Assembly: GCA_049890115.1 (NCBI GenBank)
Contig: JBMHCC010000022.1
Location: 1-35,134, forward strand
Direction: 5' to 3'
DNA length: 35,134 bases
DNA from: UBA685 sp049890115
Lineage (GTDB): Bacteria > Pseudomonadota > Alphaproteobacteria > Puniceispirillales > Puniceispirillaceae
Shown: positions 32,772-35,134 of the stretch, piece by piece
How the letters are laid out: every line of letters starts with the position of its first letter
How positions within the stretch are numbered: position 1 is the stretch's first letter
Made by a program: the position numbers and the translations under genes
The notes under the pieces: generated by a model
The model's database searches: none
Told to the model about the DNA's origin: nothing
The model's input: the letters and a program-made list of their open reading frames with translations, nothing else

Positions 32772-35134
32772 TTATTTTGCTGAACAGACGCCGCGCATGC
32801 CATCTGTGTTTTCACAGCGTAAAATGGTCCAGCTTCCTATGGCTTCGACAAAGGCCTCTGCTGGTTTTTCTTCGATAATATCTGAAGCAGCACTATCTTC
32901 TGCTTCAATGGTTTCTGGTTTTGCCTCTATCTCAGTCTCAGTCTCAGTCTCAGTCTCAGTCTGGGTGTTTTCCCTATTTGCTGCAACTTGTTCGATGCGT
33001 TCAATTTGAACAATTCGCTCTATTCTTTCGATGATTTCCATCTTCTCTTCATGCTCGATTTTGACATCTTCTGTGACCATGGCAATTTGTTTTTCAATAA
33101 TCGGTGCCGTTACCTCTGCCTTATCTTCGATGACGCCGCCTGTAATATCAGCGTAGAAAACACCATTAGATAGGCTGTAATTGCTGGCAAGACCGCCATT
33201 TGAACCATTAGCTAGCTTATAATTCACTGTAACAGGCTTATTGATACCTGCTAGAGCTGTATTGAATGTACCAGTGGCACTCAGCTGCAGCGTTTGGGTG
33301 CCAATCAAGCCAGAGAGACTGCCAAGGTTAACTGCTGCAACCCTATTATTGTCGAATGTCTTATCTTTAACCGATGTGCCAGACACAGATAGCGGCTTTT
33401 TAGCAATTGAAGCTGATAGGGTTGGAAAAGCGAGATCATAATTGGCAGATTGCGCCCCTGTGATAACAAGACCGTTCAGGCTGATGATATGTGTGCCAAC
33501 ATTGGCAGAAGCATAGCTAGCTGTGGCAGAGCTGGTATCTAAGGTCAGGCTATCAGAGCCAGCGAGGTTGCCTAATGTGCCATAAGAGGTAACAGTTGCT
33601 GCATTGGTTGCATCATAGGTCTTATTGGCAATAGATAAGCCATTAATGACAGCTAAACGCTTTGAGATAGTGGCTGTGGTTGTATCATTCACTAGGCTAT
33701 AATTTGACCCTATACCGCCATTGGTGCCATCTGTGAGAGAATAGGTGACAGTCACGGATTTACCAGAGCCGACATTGGCATCTGCAAATGTACCAGAGCC
33801 TGTAACAGTGACAGTCTCAGATCCGATAAAGCCTGACAATGTGCCAGCTGTGATAGTGGCTGATGTGCTGCCATCATAAGCACGGTTGCTAGCTGATGGT
33901 GCTGTAATGGTGAGGGCTTTTGCAGTGATATCGGCTGTGATGGTACTAGATGCTAGGTTATAGTTTGATGCTAAGCCATTATTGGTGCCATCAGCTAGTG
34001 AGTATGTCACATTAACAGATTTACCAGACCCGGCATTGGCATCAGAGAAGGTCCCAGAGCCTGTGGCTGTCACAGTTTCAGATCCGATAAAACCAGACAA
34101 GGTTCCTATGCTGACGCTAGCACTATTGCTGGCATCATAGGTTTTGTTCGAGGCTGATGGAGCTGTGATGGTGAGTGCCTTGGCTGTAATATCAGCTGTT
34201 GTTGAGCCACCAGCCAATGAGTAGTTCGAAGCTAGGCCATTATTAGTGCCATCAGCTAGTGAATAGGTGACTGTCACAGATTTGCCAGAACCGGCATTGG
34301 CATCAGCAAAAGTGCCAGAGCCTGTGACAGTCACAGTCTCAGAGCCGACAAAGCCTGATAATGTGCCAGCTGTGACAGTGGCTGATGTATCAGCATCATA
34401 AACCTTATCAGATGCTGATGGAGCTGTAATCGTCAGTGCCTTGGCTGTGATATCAGCCGTTGTTGAGCCGCCAGCCAATGAGTAGTTCGAAGCTAGCCCA
34501 TTATTGGTGCCATCAGCTAGTGAATAGGTGACAGTAACAGATTTACCAGAGCCGACATTGGCATCAGCAAATGTGCCTGTGCCAGTTGCTGTCACAGTCT
34601 CAGAGCCGATAAAGCCAGATAATGTGCCAGCTGTGACAGTAGCTGATGTGCTGCCATCATAAGAACGGTTTCTAGCTGATGGTGCTGTAATCGTCAGAGC
34701 CTTGGCTGTGATATCGGCCGTTGTTGAGCCAGATGATAAGCTATAGTTTGACGCCAGCCCATTATTGGTGCCATCAGCCAATGAGTAGGTGACAGTCACG
34801 GATTTACCGCTGCCGACATTGGCATCAGCAAATGTGCCTGTGCCAGTTGCTGTCACAGTCTCAGATCCGATAAAGCCAGATAATGTGCCAGCTGTGACAG
34901 TAGCAGACGTATCACCATCATAAACCTTATCAGAGGCTGACGGTGCTGTGATGGTCAGAGCTTTGGCAGTGATATCAGCTGTTGTTGAACCAGATGATAA
35001 GCTATAGTTAGACGCCAGCCCATTATTGGTGCCATCAGCCAATGAGTAGGTGACGGTAACAGATTTACCGCTGCCGACATTGGCATCAGCAAATGTGCCT
35101 GTGCCAGTTGCTGTCACAGTCTCAGATCCGATAA
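32772..35134 (-). CDS. Large repeat adhesin/exoprotein with MBG/YDG-type repeats, probable TpsA (5' part missing)
   Basis: The last 787 or so residues of a large surface or secreted protein; the frame is open to the right window edge, so its N-terminal secretion (TPS) domain is not visible. It consists of 87-residue repeats with the pattern KALTITAPSA, then a YDG or YDA element, GTLSGFIGSETVT, GTFADANVGSGKSV and GLASNYSL. This fits the MBG/YDG beta-sandwich repeats found in filamentous-haemagglutinin-like exoproteins. The last two repeats are diverged. The final 125 residues differ: a charged helical stretch (EEKMEIIERIERIVQIERIEQ), a TE-rich tract, an acidic part and the end SWTILRCENTDGMRGVC. 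There are no cysteines in the repeats, only in this tail. As the first gene before the ialB-like gene and tpsB, it is most likely the substrate of TpsB. Confidence 0.82.
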   Translation of the reverse strand, partial: IGSETVTATGTGTFADANVGSGKSVTVTYSLADGTNNGLASNYSLSSGSTTADITAKALTITAPSASDKVYDGDTSATVTAGTLSGFIGSETVTATGTGTFADANVGSGKSVTVTYSLADGTNNGLASNYSLSSGSTTADITAKALTITAPSARNRSYDGSTSATVTAGTLSGFIGSETVTATGTGTFADANVGSGKSVTVTYSLADGTNNGLASNYSLAGGSTTADITAKALTITAPSASDKVYDADTSATVTAGTLSGFVGSETVTVTGSGTFADANAGSGKSVTVTYSLADGTNNGLASNYSLAGGSTTADITAKALTITAPSASNKTYDASNSASVSIGTLSGFIGSETVTATGSGTFSDANAGSGKSVNVTYSLADGTNNGLASNYNLASSTITADITAKALTITAPSASNRAYDGSTSATITAGTLSGFIGSETVTVTGSGTFADANVGSGKSVTVTYSLTDGTNGGIGSNYSLVNDTTTATISKRLAVINGLSIANKTYDATNAATVTSYGTLGNLAGSDSLTLDTSSATASYASANVGTHIISLNGLVITGAQSANYDLAFPTLSASIAKKPLSVSGTSVKDKTFDNNRVAAVNLGSLSGLIGTQTLQLSATGTFNTALAGINKPVTVNYKLANGSNGGLASNYSLSNGVFYADITGGVIEDKAEVTAPIIEKQIAMVTEDVKIEHEEKMEIIERIERIVQIERIEQVAANRENTQTETETETETEIEAKPETIEAEDSAASDIIEEKPAEAFVEAIGSWTILRCENTDGMRGVCSAK
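32931..32960 (-). repeat. Hexanucleotide microsatellite (CTCAGT)5 in the adhesin tail
   Basis: Five perfect copies of CTCAGT on the plus strand encode a Thr-Glu dipeptide run on the minus strand. Because the unit is six bases, slippage would lengthen or shorten the tail by two residues per step and never shift the frame. It sits between a charged helical stretch and the acidic C-terminal part. Confidence 0.9.
33144..35134 (-). repeat. In-frame tandem array of 261-bp repeats (87 residues each)
   Basis: The isoleucine codon of the ADIT/ATIS/ASIA junction recurs at 34971, 34710, 34449, 34188, 33927, 33666, 33405 and 33144, always exactly 261 bases apart. This gives seven complete units plus a partial one at the right edge. 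The five units between 33666 and 34971 and the partial one are very similar at DNA level, while those at 33405-33665 and 33144-33404 are diverged in sequence but keep the exact length. Such arrays change copy number by recombination without breaking the frame, and are easily collapsed in short-read assemblies. Confidence 0.93.

Noticed and set aside
33144..35134. Regular spacing that might suggest a CRISPR array or satellite DNA.
   Set aside because: The unit is 261 bp, in frame throughout, and encodes a conserved 87-residue domain; there are no short direct repeats with unique spacers and no cas genes.

Overview
The window looks like chromosome of a Gram-negative alphaproteobacterium, probably marine. 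The evidence is a rhizobial/roseobacter-type agl alpha-glucoside operon, sphingomonad-type lig genes, an IalB-family protein, a two-partner secretion locus and, by eye, GC below 50%. Placement near the SAR116 group is a guess from gene content only. Genes are densely packed, no gap exceeds 200 bases, and I see no tRNA, rRNA, CRISPR array, IS element or phage gene.

Left block (1-6301, + strand): a binding-protein-dependent alpha-glucoside uptake and hydrolysis operon, aglE (5' end outside the window), aglF, aglG, aglA, aglK. A strong hairpin with a T-tract follows aglE and probably gives the binding protein more transcript than the permease genes.

Second block (6307-15437): a LysR regulator is divergent from a nine-gene operon holding a full protocatechuate 4,5-cleavage pathway: ligA, ligB, ligC, galD/ligU-type tautomerase, ligI, ligK, ligJ. 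These seven genes can take protocatechuate to pyruvate and oxaloacetate. A DUF1932 dehydrogenase without an assigned step and a Bcr/CflA-type MFS transporter follow.

Third block (15423-19368, - strand): a four-gene operon of aldehyde dehydrogenase, luciferase-like flavin oxidoreductase, DUF1185/'amino acid synthesis' protein and alpha/beta hydrolase. The set resembles the Rut pyrimidine ring-opening pathway in enzyme classes but is not Rut. It is the best candidate here for an undescribed catabolic module.

Fourth block (19508-25291): an RND efflux pump with its membrane fusion protein, then a scar where two divergent purine genes (an NCS2 xanthine/urate-type permease and the urate oxidase puuD) have both lost their 5' parts and are joined back to back near base 24425. 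This is either a recent deletion or an assembly join.

Fifth block (25284-30299, - strand): hyuA, hyuB and an FAD-dependent amine/amino-acid oxidase, a compact ATP-dependent hydantoinase/oxoprolinase operon.

Right block (30425-35134, - strand): a two-partner secretion locus in the order tpsA (3' part only), ialB-like gene, tpsB. The TpsA part carries repeats of exactly 261 bp (87 residues), seven complete and one cut by the window edge. It ends in a charged tail with a hexanucleotide repeat and a W...C...C end that faintly resembles the start of mature IalB.
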